From the NCBI RefSeq assembly GCF_018613315.1, contig NZ_JAGGQL010000007.1, forward strand, positions 91,988 through 155,987: a DNA stretch of 64,000 nucleotides, given 5' to 3'. The notes beneath the pieces are model-generated. The model ran no database searches. It saw only the letters and a list, made by a program, of their open reading frames with translations, and was not told the DNA's origin. Position 1 is the first letter of the stretch. Each line of letters opens with the position of its first letter. The DNA comes from Bacillus sp. ISL-37 (GTDB lineage: Bacteria > Bacillota > Bacilli > Bacillales > Cytobacillaceae). Shown here piece by piece: positions 16,198 through 24,643 of this stretch. The translations under genes and the position numbers were made by a program.

Positions 16198-17307
16198 TCA
16201 AAGGGAATCCTTTTGAATGCGTAATTTTCTTTTAAAATACCACCTTAAAACCGGAGGAACTACAAAATAAATGAAAAATAACCTAAATAGCTGAAAGCCT
16301 GAAACAATTGATAAATCAGCATTTACCTCATGTGCGATTATCCCCATTTGATCCATTCCGCCTGGTGCCAGACTCAGAAAACTTGTAACTATATTGATGT
16401 TTAAAGCGTCTGATAAAAAGATACTTAACACCAAAGATCCGATTACAAGCAAGAAACCACTTAACAAAGCGAGAATGATGGTGGATGCTTTCTTCTTTAA
16501 TTTCTCAGGTTTTAGTAACATACCAATATAGCCGCCTATCATCAGTTGTGAAGCATCCAGTACTGAGCTTGGCAGAGTTGGACCTGTATAGCCAGAATAA
16601 GTCAGTATGGCAGTTCCTAATAATGGACCAAGTAAAAATGGAGTAGGCAAACTCAGTTTCTTGCCAATAATCACTCCAAGGATACATACTATAGAAAATA
16701 TAAAGGTCATAACTGGGTCAAAAATGAATGGGTCTGAGCCTGCTAATTCTTTCTTCATATGACTGATATCGAAAATTGGCCCGAATATGATAAAAGGAAC
16801 GACAAAAACAATCATCATTAACCTGGATATCTGAAGGAAGGTAACCGTTGTGACATCAATCTCCTTCATTTCTTCTGCAAAAATGATCATTTGTGATAAC
16901 CCGCCTGGAATGCTGCCAGTCAATACTGTAGGATAATCAACACCGGACAGCTTTGAAATAACCTTAGACATCAAGGCAGCAGAGGCTACCAGGAGCACCG
17001 TCATGATCAGCATTGCCGGGAGGTTTTCTATGATATTTTCAACAGAGGAGCTTGTAAAGGAAAGGCCGATTGAATAACCAATGAGTATTAACGCGGTATC
17101 TCTCAAGGCCCTCGGCCAATATAATGTTAATCCTTTGAAGCGATCAGCAATCAGAATCGCTGACATTGGTCCGAGTAGCCATGGAACCGGAATTGATAAG
17201 AATGAAAACACCAAACCACCAGACAAAGCGATCAAAAATGCAAATAAAAATGATCTTGTATTTACGTTTAATTTCAATGCTGCACCTTCTATGATATTTT
17301 TCGCCAT
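16198..17307 (-). CDS. AbrB family (PF05145) membrane permease-like protein
   Basis: 369 residues with about ten hydrophobic segments and the internal duplication typical of this family: PVPWLLGPMSAILIADRF in the first half and PTPFLLGPLLGTAILTYSG in the second, and SIPGGLSQMIIFAEEM against LAPGGMDQMGIIAHEV. The family is often labelled putative ammonia monooxygenase or AidB-regulator, without good biochemical support. It is unrelated to the DNA-binding AbrB. The ATG has a poor ribosome site; a TTG ten codons later (17277) preceded by AGAAGGTG may be the real start. Confidence 0.85.
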   Translation of the reverse strand: MAKNIIEGAALKLNVNTRSFLFAFLIALSGGLVFSFLSIPVPWLLGPMSAILIADRFKGLTLYWPRALRDTALILIGYSIGLSFTSSSVENIIENLPAMLIMTVLLVASAALMSKVISKLSGVDYPTVLTGSIPGGLSQMIIFAEEMKEIDVTTVTFLQISRLMMIVFVVPFIIFGPIFDISHMKKELAGSDPFIFDPVMTFIFSIVCILGVIIGKKLSLPTPFLLGPLLGTAILTYSGYTGPTLPSSVLDASQLMIGGYIGMLLKPEKLKKKASTIILALLSGFLLVIGSLVLSIFLSDALNINIVTSFLSLAPGGMDQMGIIAHEVNADLSIVSGFQLFRLFFIYFVVPPVLRWYFKRKLRIQKDSL

Positions 17308-17421
17308 CCAAATAGTGGCAATACCATCCTAGCATATTATTTTTACCAGTTGGAAGTAATATCAGACTTACACTGGTTTATTCGTTTTTAAGTATCTATC
17401 AAGGAAAAAGGAGATGGTTTA

Positions 17422-18042
17422 ATGAATCAGGTAATCAATAGCTTTGAAGAATTAAGGACATTGTTCGGGGAGCCTAGTGAGCTGGCCAAAAGGAAGGTCA
17501 TATCTTTCGTAGACGAACACTGCCGCAACTACATAGACCATTCACCATTTCTAGTCTTATCCACCTCTGACGAAAACGGATACACAGACGCTTCCCCGAG
17601 GGGAGATGCACCTGGTTTTGTGCTTGTTCTGGACAAAAACCGAATTGTGATTCCAGACCGTCCCGGTAACAAGAGAATGGACTCATTGAAAAACATCTTA
17701 TCCAATCCAAGGGTAGGTTTGCTATTCATTATACCTGGGATGGCTGAAACGTTGAGAGTGAATGGGAAGGCCAATTTGACTCGGGAGCCAGAGCTACTAG
17801 AAAGGATGAAAGCCGGCGGGAAGAATCCGCTGCTTGGAATCGTAGTAGAAGTAGAGGAATGCTATATACAGTGCGGAAAAGCGTTGAAGCGGTCCGGCTT
17901 ATGGAATCCTGAAAGCTGGGCCGATACATCTGATTTGCCATCGGGTGCAGAAATCTTGGCAGCACACGCCAAGCTTCCTGGATCCTCAGAAGCTGATATA
18001 CAGAAGAGGTTGGAAGAAGGATATAAAAATAGACTTTATTGA
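17422..18042 (+). CDS. Pyridoxamine 5'-phosphate oxidase family FMN protein
   Basis: 206 residues of the split-barrel PPOX fold. Typical segments are FLVLSTSDENGYTDASPRGD, DRPGNKRMDSLKNILSNPRVG and LFIIPGMAETLRVNGKA, which match the MSMEG_1061-type FMN-dependent group. C-terminal CYIQCGKALKRSGLW is characteristic of that group. It probably binds FMN and reduces or oxidises a small substrate that cannot be named. GGAGATGG precedes the ATG. Monocistronic; followed by a tandem repeat array. Confidence 0.85.
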   Translation: MNQVINSFEELRTLFGEPSELAKRKVISFVDEHCRNYIDHSPFLVLSTSDENGYTDASPRGDAPGFVLVLDKNRIVIPDRPGNKRMDSLKNILSNPRVGLLFIIPGMAETLRVNGKANLTREPELLERMKAGGKNPLLGIVVEVEECYIQCGKALKRSGLWNPESWADTSDLPSGAEILAAHAKLPGSSEADIQKRLEEGYKNRLY

Positions 18043-18064
18043 AAAGATACCAATAATTAAGCCA

Positions 18065-18257
18065 TTATGAGAGAGGTTCGCAAGGTATAAGGGAGCATTT
18101 AGTCATAAAAGAGACCCTTATACGGGAAGTTCACTACCTCTAAGGTGCATTTAGTCGTTAAAGAGGCCCTTATGAGAGAAGTTCCCTACCTATAAGGGCC
18201 CATTTAGTCATAAAAGAGGCCCTTATGCGGGAAGTTCACTACCTATAAGGGTGCATG
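18065..18257. repeat. Tandem array T1, four units of 52-53 bp
   Basis: Units begin at about 18065, 18118, 18170 and 18223, the last one partial. Shared words are GCATTTAGTCATAAAAGAGG, CCCTTATG and GAAGTTC-CTACCTATAAGGG. Each unit can fold, since ATAAGGG pairs with the following CCCTTAT. It fills the gap between the PPOX gene and the GDPD terminator, where no gene is seen. Confidence 0.9.
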
Positions 18258-18284
18258 TATAACAAGTCTCATTATTAAGTGAAC

Positions 18285-18306
18285 AAAGCTGCCAAAAGGC
18301 AGCTTT
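18285..18306. terminator. Terminator of the GDPD gene
   Basis: AAAGCTGCC-AAAA-GGCAGCTTT, usable in both directions. Confidence 0.85.
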
Positions 18307-18321
18307 ATGTCTTGATAAGGT

Positions 18322-19218
18322 TTACGATTTTTTTGATATTCTGCTTTGTATGACTTCGTTCAACCGGTCTGGGTAGTTGGTAAACATCCCTGTGGCTCCC
18401 CAATCCAAAAGCATGTTCATATCTTCCTTTTCATTGACTGTATAAGGGAAAACCATTAAACCAGTATCTGTGACCTTCTTAATATATCCGGGACTAACTG
18501 CCGTATAATGCAATCCAACTCCAACTGCATATTCTTTGATTTTGCTTACTTCAGTATCGGTGATGATTGCTGGAGCGTAGTAGGACAACAGCTGGACCAA
18601 TGGAATCGACTCATCTAATTGGTGGACTTTCTTCAAACTGTCTACACTGAATGATTGAATAATAACATTTCCGAATGTCTGATGGGCCCCGATGAGATTG
18701 TATTCATTCAGTATATTTATTAGCTTTTCTTCCATTCCAGGATAGACTTCAGGCGATTTGGTTTCAATGAAAAACTTGGAGTCTGGACCGAACCGATCAA
18801 GCACCTCACGAAGGGTAGGGATTTGTAGCCCCAAATACTCGGTACTCATTTTTTCAGGGAAAGCCTCATTAAACCATGAGCCTGCATCAAGTTTCTTTAT
18901 TTCCTTTAGAGTAAGGCTTTTGACCAGACCCTTTTTCTCCGTAGTCCGGTCAATTGTTTCGTCATGCAGCGCAATTAATTCTCCATCTTTCGTCATTTGA
19001 AGGTCGATTTCAATGTAATCGCCATTCATGACATTCCCTAGTTCATAGGCCTGCAATGTATGTTCGGGGGCATGGCCTGAAGCACCACGATGAGAGATAT
19101 TGATTGCCTTTATTTGCGCGTAATCCGAGGAGATCTTCGCTACTGCAAAATCTGATGATGCTCCTGATAAGTATATGGTCAATGCTGCGATTGCCATCCA
19201 GCGAATATATCTCACCAT
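18322..19218 (-). CDS. Secreted glycerophosphodiester phosphodiesterase
   Basis: 298 residues with a signal peptide (RWMAIAALTIYLSGASSDFA) followed by the GDPD catalytic domain. It splits glycerophosphodiesters, from phospholipid or teichoic acid breakdown, into glycerol-3-phosphate and an alcohol. The active site is intact: HRGASGHAPEHT, DYIEIDLQMTKDG and LIALHDETIDRTT supply the two His and the Ca-binding Glu/Asp. The C-terminal PYTVNEKEDMNMLLDWGATGMFTNYPD is the family signature, in part. ATG preferred over a TTG two codons earlier because AGGAGGG then has nine-base spacing. Confidence 0.92.
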   Translation of the reverse strand: MVRYIRWMAIAALTIYLSGASSDFAVAKISSDYAQIKAINISHRGASGHAPEHTLQAYELGNVMNGDYIEIDLQMTKDGELIALHDETIDRTTEKKGLVKSLTLKEIKKLDAGSWFNEAFPEKMSTEYLGLQIPTLREVLDRFGPDSKFFIETKSPEVYPGMEEKLINILNEYNLIGAHQTFGNVIIQSFSVDSLKKVHQLDESIPLVQLLSYYAPAIITDTEVSKIKEYAVGVGLHYTAVSPGYIKKVTDTGLMVFPYTVNEKEDMNMLLDWGATGMFTNYPDRLNEVIQSRISKKS

Positions 19219-19340
19219 CTCCAATTTCCCTCCTAAGAGTATTTCTTACATTGCATAATGGAGATTTATAAAAAACGGGTGGCTCTTAAGTGTGAATATT
19301 ATTTACATCTTTACAAGTTATATGTCAGTAAAAAAGAAAA

Positions 19341-20591
19341 CTACTTCCAAACCTTCCACCAATTGCGTTTTGTTTGTTTCGAAGCTGCGGTCTCCCTGAA
19401 GCTATCGACCATATTTTTAAACATTTCGTCACGCTGTCTGATCTCCCGGCGTAACTCTTCACGTTCACTTTGAAGGGTGCGGACAAAATAATCTCGTTCC
19501 TGATTGATGACCTGGTTTAAATTAGAGAGCTCCTGATTAGTTGTCTCACGACTATTTGAAACATAGTCCGCAAGTATTTTAAACTCTTCGGAAACTGTCT
19601 CGGTTGTCTCATTCAGGCGTTTTGCCAAAAGTGATAATTCCTTATTTGTACCGGATGACAGCTTATTGACCGTGCTTTCTAGTTTTACAATTTTTTCATT
19701 CGTGCCTTTTGAAGTTTTAGTCAAATTAGATGTCAAAGATGCAAATCGTTCGGAAGTGCCCTTCGAGACATTCGAAAGACTGCCGGATAGTGCATTTATT
19801 TTTTCGGAAGTACCTTTTGAAACCTTCGCAACACTTTCGGTCAGCTTCGTTATTTTCTCAGTCGTACCCTGTGAAGCTTTGGTTACAGAATCTGAAAGCT
19901 TGCTGAACATTTCTGTCGTACCTTTAGAAACTTTTGCAAGATTGGTACTGATTTCGGAAGTGCCTTTCGAAACATTCGTAAGCTCTGAAGATATGGTTCC
20001 GAGACGTTCGGAACTTTCTTCCGAGCTTTTGGCAACTGTTTCAGAAAGTACCAAAATTTGTTCATTTGTTTTTTCTCCTGTTTTATAGATAGAATCGGAA
20101 AGGGTTTTTACTGTTGTAAAAGTACCTTTGGAGATTTCTTTTTTTACTTCCTCCAGAACTTCCTTTCGAATGCCGTTCCTGATCTCTGCTTTTACCTCTG
20201 CAAGCAAGGACTCCTTATATTGTTCCATTGCCAACATAAAAGTATCATAATCATTTGGGCTGCCTGCCGGAGAAGTGGCTGGCATATTCGATTTTACCGT
20301 AAGGCTGTTTTCCTGTGGTGATTGATCGGAAACCGCATCAGAACTCAAATGCCTCTGTAAGAGATCACGAATCATTTCCTTGCTTAGATTTTTATCACGC
20401 ATTTGTTTGATCTTTATCAATTGGTCTATTTCAATATCCGTATAAAATCTTGCACCTTGTTTCGTTCTTGGAACGATCAATAATCCTGCAAGATCTTTTT
20501 CCCATTGTCTAATGGTGCCGGACGGAACATTTATTTTCTTGGACACCTCTTTGATTGTGTATGCCTTCATGAATTGAGTGTCAGTCATCAT
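19341..20591 (-). CDS. MerR-type HTH protein with eight 18-residue coiled-coil repeats
   Basis: 416 residues. Residues about 9-80 are a MerR-like DNA-binding domain (AYTIKEVSKKINVPSGTIRQW, GARFYTDIEIDQL). After a linker and a helical region (residues 115-155), residues about 172-330 are a run of 18-residue repeats of the form KGTSEKI-xx-L-x-S-L-xx-VS (KGTTEMFSKLSDSVTKAS and relatives), one shortened to 14. The tail is a charged coiled coil (REELRREIRQRDEMF) ending WWKVWK, which may touch the membrane. The layout recalls RacA-like chromosome-organising proteins, but no direct match is claimed. Confidence 0.8.
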   Translation of the reverse strand: MMTDTQFMKAYTIKEVSKKINVPSGTIRQWEKDLAGLLIVPRTKQGARFYTDIEIDQLIKIKQMRDKNLSKEMIRDLLQRHLSSDAVSDQSPQENSLTVKSNMPATSPAGSPNDYDTFMLAMEQYKESLLAEVKAEIRNGIRKEVLEEVKKEISKGTFTTVKTLSDSIYKTGEKTNEQILVLSETVAKSSEESSERLGTISSELTNVSKGTSEISTNLAKVSKGTTEMFSKLSDSVTKASQGTTEKITKLTESVAKVSKGTSEKINALSGSLSNVSKGTSERFASLTSNLTKTSKGTNEKIVKLESTVNKLSSGTNKELSLLAKRLNETTETVSEEFKILADYVSNSRETTNQELSNLNQVINQERDYFVRTLQSEREELRREIRQRDEMFKNMVDSFRETAASKQTKRNWWKVWK

Positions 20592-20926
20592 GCACATTCC
20601 TTTCTGTTTTGGTTTATGATAAATTCGATGTCCTATTACAATTCAGCAAGAACATTCCTGTTTTCCTGCATGGTGACAAAAGCTCTCAAAAGTAGTGGAG
20701 TTTCAGCATAACAATCAGAAATCATACAGTTTTCGCTATCTAGGTTTAGGAAAATGATGATTTGTCGTGATGAAATCCTTTTTTTGATTTACAATAGTCA
20801 TGTAGGCCAATATTTAGGCTAAGGGGGATTAAAAAGTTACAAGAAGATTGTCGGAAAATGATTGCCCTCAATACATAATTTTAGATTAATTACGAATATT
20901 TCACGCTTTTTGGAGGGGTAGAACAA
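20592..20926. other. Divergent intergenic region between the repeat protein and aspA
   Basis: 335 bp with no supported gene. It must hold divergent promoters. TTTACA-N17-TATTTA at about 20796-20824 is a weak candidate for aspA. No riboswitch or strong dyad was seen. Confidence 0.5.
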
Positions 20927-22351
20927 ATGTCTGAGGTTAAGGTCCGTATTGAAAAGGATTTTCTGGGTACGAAGGAAGTTTTAGCGGATGCGTATTATGG
21001 CATTCAAACTTTAAGGGCTGTTGAAAACTTCCCGATAACTGGGTATAGAATACATAGTGAACTTATAAAGGCAATGGCCATGGTGAAAAAAGCTGCGGCT
21101 CTTGCCAATATGGAAACAGGAAGGCTTTACGGCGGCCTTGGAGAAGTCATTGTAAAAGCGGCTGATGAAATTATCCAGGGGCAGTGGCATGAACAGTTCA
21201 TCGTTGATCCAATTCAGGGAGGAGCTGGGACCTCCATCAACATGAACACGAATGAAGTAATTGCGAACCGCGCGCTGGAATTGCTTGGTGAGAAGAAAGG
21301 GGATTATTTCACATTAAGCCCCAATTCTCATGTGAACATGGCTCAATCGACGAATGATGCATTTCCTACTGCGATGCACATTTCTGTGCTATCCCTTTTG
21401 GACAAGCTATTGGATACCATGCAGATCATGCGCGATGTTTTTTCCCAGAAAGCAAGGGAATTTGATGCTGTCATAAAAATGGGCAGGACGCACTTACAGG
21501 ACGCTGTACCAATCCGTCTCGGCCAGGAATTTGAAGCATATACAAGGGTGATTGAACGCGATATTGAAAGAATTAAGCATACTCGCGGCCATCTCTTCGA
21601 AGTGAATATGGGAGCAACCGCCGTGGGGACCGGGCTTAATGCCAATCCTAAATACATCAAAAATGTTGTCCGCCACCTTTCTGAAATAAGCGGATATCCA
21701 TTGAAGAATGCTGATCATTTAGTGGATGCGACACAAAATACCGATGCTTATACAACCGTATCTGCGGCCTTGAAGGTTTGCATGATGAATATGTCGAAAA
21801 TAGCCAACGACTTACGACTGATGGCGTCAGGTCCTCGAGTGGGCTTCAACGAGATTCTCCTTCCTTCAAGACAACCAGGCTCATCCATCATGCCTGGCAA
21901 GGTGAATCCGGTTATGCCTGAGGTCATCAACCAGGTTGCTTTCCAGGTTATTGGAAACGACCATACAATCTGTCTTGCTTCCGAAGCGGGCCAGCTCGAG
22001 TTGAATGTCATGGAACCAGTCCTTATTTTCAACTTGATCCAATCAATCAGTATCATGAACAATGGGTTCAAGGTGTTTACTGACCATTGTCTTGTCGGGA
22101 TTGAAGCGAACAAAGAGAAACTCGAGAAGGATGTTGAGAGGAGCGTAGGCATCATTACTGCTGTCAACCCGCACCTGGGTTATGAAGCAGTTTCAAGGAT
22201 AGCTAGAGAAGCGATCCTGACAGGAAAGTCAGTTAGGGAACTGTGTCTTGCCTATGATGTTCTGACAGAAGAAGAGCTCGATTTAATCCTGAATCCATAT
22301 GAAATGACAAACCCTGGGATTGCAGGGGAAGAGCTGTTAAATAAAGATTAA
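20927..22351 (+). CDS. aspA: Aspartate ammonia-lyase
   Basis: The 474-residue product converts L-aspartate to fumarate and ammonia. The fumarase/aspartase superfamily signature GSSIMPGKVNP (catalytic Ser loop) is intact, and so are QSTNDAFPTAMHIS and GRTHLQDAVPIRLGQEF. Aspartase is favoured over fumarase by the N-terminus RIEKDFLGTKEVLADAYYG, typical of AspA. GGAGGGG precedes the ATG. In B. subtilis aspA follows ansA in one operon, but here no asparaginase gene is adjacent. Confidence 0.94.
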   Translation: MSEVKVRIEKDFLGTKEVLADAYYGIQTLRAVENFPITGYRIHSELIKAMAMVKKAAALANMETGRLYGGLGEVIVKAADEIIQGQWHEQFIVDPIQGGAGTSINMNTNEVIANRALELLGEKKGDYFTLSPNSHVNMAQSTNDAFPTAMHISVLSLLDKLLDTMQIMRDVFSQKAREFDAVIKMGRTHLQDAVPIRLGQEFEAYTRVIERDIERIKHTRGHLFEVNMGATAVGTGLNANPKYIKNVVRHLSEISGYPLKNADHLVDATQNTDAYTTVSAALKVCMMNMSKIANDLRLMASGPRVGFNEILLPSRQPGSSIMPGKVNPVMPEVINQVAFQVIGNDHTICLASEAGQLELNVMEPVLIFNLIQSISIMNNGFKVFTDHCLVGIEANKEKLEKDVERSVGIITAVNPHLGYEAVSRIAREAILTGKSVRELCLAYDVLTEEELDLILNPYEMTNPGIAGEELLNKD

Positions 22352-22356
22352 TTTAC

Positions 22357-22386
22357 AAAAGCCGTTGTCATATGACAACGGCTTTT
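22357..22386 (+). terminator. Terminator of aspA
   Basis: AAAAGCCGTTGTCA-TA-TGACAACGGCTTTT, a perfect stem. Confidence 0.9.
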
Positions 22387-22428
22387 GAATTGCCTGATCT
22401 CATTTGAACTCCGAATTCTTATGCATAA

Positions 22429-23214
22429 TTACAACAAACCGAGCTTCTTCAAGCCATTGTAAATTCCTGAGTCAGTAACATCTGTCGTTCTATGCTTCGC
22501 ATGCTTGAACAAGTCCGGATGGGCATTCCCCATGGCAAATCCTTCTCCAGCGAATGAAAGCATTTCTTTGTCATTCATCCCGTCCCCGAAGGCAATGGAG
22601 CTTTCACGTTCTATTCCCAGTTTTTTTAACAAGAATTGAATGCCAACCCCTTTATTTACCTTATCACGGATAACATCGTAGCAATGCTGCATACCCTCAA
22701 CATTGACCTGTGACAAATGTATTCCATCATTTAATTCATAGTGTTCTTCTCCATTATTTCCGGTTGTGATAATCGTCATGCCGAGAATATCTTCGATGAC
22801 TTCCTCTGAAAAAATCTCATTCTGTCGTAAATGGAATTGCTGAAGGAAAGTTTTAACCAAGTCCGAGTCCAAGTCTGTTAAATAATTTTTTGTATTGGTA
22901 TACAAGACCAGCTTATGATTATGTTTTTTTGCAACATCCAGGATGTATTTTACATCATTTGCATGCATTGGTTCAGCAAAGATTGTTTCCTCTTCATATA
23001 TGCCCAAAGCACCGTTGTATCCTATATAGGAGGAAATGTTAAGTTCTTCCCCAAGCCCTTTGATCTCATGAATCGGGCGTCCCGTGGCCAGAACGACCTC
23101 AATATCTTGCTTCCTCATTTCACTGATGGCGATCTTAGTGGAATCCTCAATAGTATCATCAGGAGTTAAAATTGTTCCATCTATATCTAAGAATAATATC
23201 TTGTAGTTTGGCAT
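22429..23214 (-). CDS. HAD-IIB (Cof-type) sugar-phosphate or flavin phosphatase
   Basis: 261 residues with all HAD motifs: FLDIDGTIL at the N-terminus (nucleophile Asp), ATGR in motif II, and FGDGMNDKEMLSFAG in motif III/IV, with the C2B cap between. B. subtilis has many paralogues of this type acting on small phosphorylated metabolites, and specificity cannot be read from sequence. A lone gene, divergent from the small stress membrane protein. Confidence 0.88.
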   Translation of the reverse strand: MPNYKILFLDIDGTILTPDDTIEDSTKIAISEMRKQDIEVVLATGRPIHEIKGLGEELNISSYIGYNGALGIYEEETIFAEPMHANDVKYILDVAKKHNHKLVLYTNTKNYLTDLDSDLVKTFLQQFHLRQNEIFSEEVIEDILGMTIITTGNNGEEHYELNDGIHLSQVNVEGMQHCYDVIRDKVNKGVGIQFLLKKLGIERESSIAFGDGMNDKEMLSFAGEGFAMGNAHPDLFKHAKHRTTDVTDSGIYNGLKKLGLL

Positions 23215-23306
23215 AAGCTGTGCTCCTTAAATTGTTGTTTTTTTTAGTGTGACATATCGATGGCAAAGTAATCAAATATTTGATTAACCCTTATCACAAC
23301 TGGCTT

Positions 23307-23332
23307 GTTTAATGTAAATGTCTAAGGGGTAA
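23307..23332 (+). promoter_or_regulatory. Sigma-B promoter of the small membrane protein
   Basis: GTTTAA, 14 bases, GGGTAA. Both boxes match the sigma-B consensus fully, and the start codon lies about 38 bp downstream. Confidence 0.85.
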
Positions 23333-23369
23333 ACTTTTATTAAGAATACAGCGAAAGGAGACGTTCCTT

Positions 23370-23519
23370 ATGTTGTGGACGATAGCGAGTATATTACTGG
23401 TGCTCTGGTTATTAGGACTGATTTTCGAAATCGCCGGCGGCATCATTCACATTCTGCTCATCATCGGTATTATCTTGATTGCGTATAAAGCGTTCAAAGG
23501 CCGGGCGACAGGATCATAA
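23370..23519 (+). CDS. Small hydrophobic stress protein (lmo0937 / DUF5670 family)
   Basis: 49 residues, two hydrophobic helices separated by a Gly-rich turn: WTIASILLVLWLLGLIFEI, then GG, then IIHILLIIGIILIAYKAFKG. This is the pattern of the lmo0937 family of small membrane proteins, often under general-stress control. AAAGGAG lies nine bases before the ATG. The excellent sigma-B promoter and a strong terminator make it a compact stress unit. The molecular role is unknown. Confidence 0.88.
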   Translation: MLWTIASILLVLWLLGLIFEIAGGIIHILLIIGIILIAYKAFKGRATGS

Positions 23520-23526
23520 TCTGATT

Positions 23527-23566
23527 GAAAGAGCAGCGGTATTCGGTCGCTGCTCTTTCATTTTTA
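23527..23566 (+). terminator. Terminator of the small stress protein
   Basis: GAAAGAGCAGCG / CGCTGCTCTTTC stem followed by ATTTTTAT. Confidence 0.92.
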
Positions 23567-23723
23567 TAAAGCCTTGGTTTCGAACTGTAACGGAAAATTG
23601 TAACCTTGTTGTTTCGGCAAGTTAATAAATATACTGCGATAAAAAAGTCGTTTTCTTTCTTTTATCGTGCTATTCATAATAAAATAAAATACATACTAAA
23701 ACAGGGAGAGTGGATGTCCAATA

Positions 23724-24353
23724 GTGAATATAAACCAGATTTCAAATACTTTATTGGGGCGGACACCCTCAATTTTGGGTCAAGAGAAATTCATCAAATT
23801 CGCAGTATTGCTGCCGTTAGTTGAAGTTAATGGTGATGTCCATATTTTATTCGAGGTACGTTCCCTTAAGATGAGAAGACAGCCAGGCGAAGTATGTTTT
23901 CCAGGCGGGAAAATCGAAAAGGGAGAGGATCCTCAAGAGGCAGCAGTCAGAGAAACCTCAGAAGAACTCGGCATAAAGGAAAGCGAGATCCTCGATGTTT
24001 TTCCATTGGATTACATGGTTTCCGCATTCGGAACGATCATATATCCTTTTGCTGGAAGAATCAGTAATCTAAACACCATCATTCCTAATGAAGCAGAAGT
24101 AGGAGAGGTATTCACAGTACCTCTGTCCTTTTTTAAAAAGAACCAGCCTGACAGTTATAAAATCAATTTTCAAGTGGAACCAGAAGATGGATTTCCTTTC
24201 GATCTGATCATTGGAGGCGAGAATTACAATTGGCAGACTAGAAAAATGGATGAATATTTCTACAGAACGAACGGAAAGGTGATTTGGGGACTAACAGCCA
24301 AGGTCCTGACCCACTTTATTGAATTGATGGAGCAACATAATCTCAAAGAGTAG
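23724..24353 (+). CDS. Nudix hydrolase, CoA pyrophosphatase type
   Basis: 209 residues. The Nudix box is complete (GKIEKGEDPQEAAVRETSEELGI fits Gx5Ex7REUxEExGU, quoted here as a pattern over about residues 62-84). Just before it, FEVRSLKMRRQPGEVCFPGG is the extra motif of CoA and acyl-CoA pyrophosphatases (UPF0035). It should cleave CoA derivatives to 3',5'-ADP and phosphopantetheine. The GTG start is the best in frame, with GGGAG upstream at somewhat long spacing. Confidence 0.87.
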   Translation: MNINQISNTLLGRTPSILGQEKFIKFAVLLPLVEVNGDVHILFEVRSLKMRRQPGEVCFPGGKIEKGEDPQEAAVRETSEELGIKESEILDVFPLDYMVSAFGTIIYPFAGRISNLNTIIPNEAEVGEVFTVPLSFFKKNQPDSYKINFQVEPEDGFPFDLIIGGENYNWQTRKMDEYFYRTNGKVIWGLTAKVLTHFIELMEQHNLKE

Positions 24354-24381
24354 GAGCGCATATATTTGCGCTCTTTTCTTC
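24354..24381 (+). terminator. Terminator of the Nudix gene
   Basis: GAGCGCA / TGCGCTC stem with a T-run, starting at the stop codon. Confidence 0.8.
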
Positions 24382-24481
24382 TGCCCATAAACCATTATCT
24401 TAAAAAAACGGTTTAAAAAACTCCCACGGGTACAGGGAAATGACTTTTAAATCTCATTTATTAATATTTTAGTAAATTGCA

Positions 24482-24536
24482 TGTCAATAATACTATTGAA
24501 TGAATAATATTATTGACAGTTTACTACCAGTGTCAA
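24482..24536. promoter_or_regulatory. Clustered TGTCAA half-sites upstream of dppA
   Basis: Perfect inverted repeat GTCAATAATA / TATTATTGAC (24483-24492 and 24508-24517), overlapped by TTGACA-N12-TGTCAA (24513-24536). Three TGTCAA-type half-sites thus sit about 110-160 bp before dppA in otherwise AT-rich DNA with no gene. It is a candidate operator; it does not match the CodY box AATTTTCWGAAAATT. Confidence 0.5.
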
Positions 24537-24643
24537 ATCTCCTATTTCCTTGTAATAACAGAAATTAATTGGAAAAAAGGTTGCGGTTGGTAGATTTATT
24601 ATTTATAATTTTAAGATAATTATTCATAGAAAGTTGGGTAAAA

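Noticed and set aside
18065..18257. CRISPR array
   Set aside because: Units are directly adjacent and diverge throughout, with no constant repeat separated by unique spacers, and no cas genes are present.
19666..20088. 140-residue antisense frame with repeated SEVPFETF-like units
   Set aside because: It is the shadow of the 18-residue repeats of the MerR-type protein on the other strand; no ribosome site.
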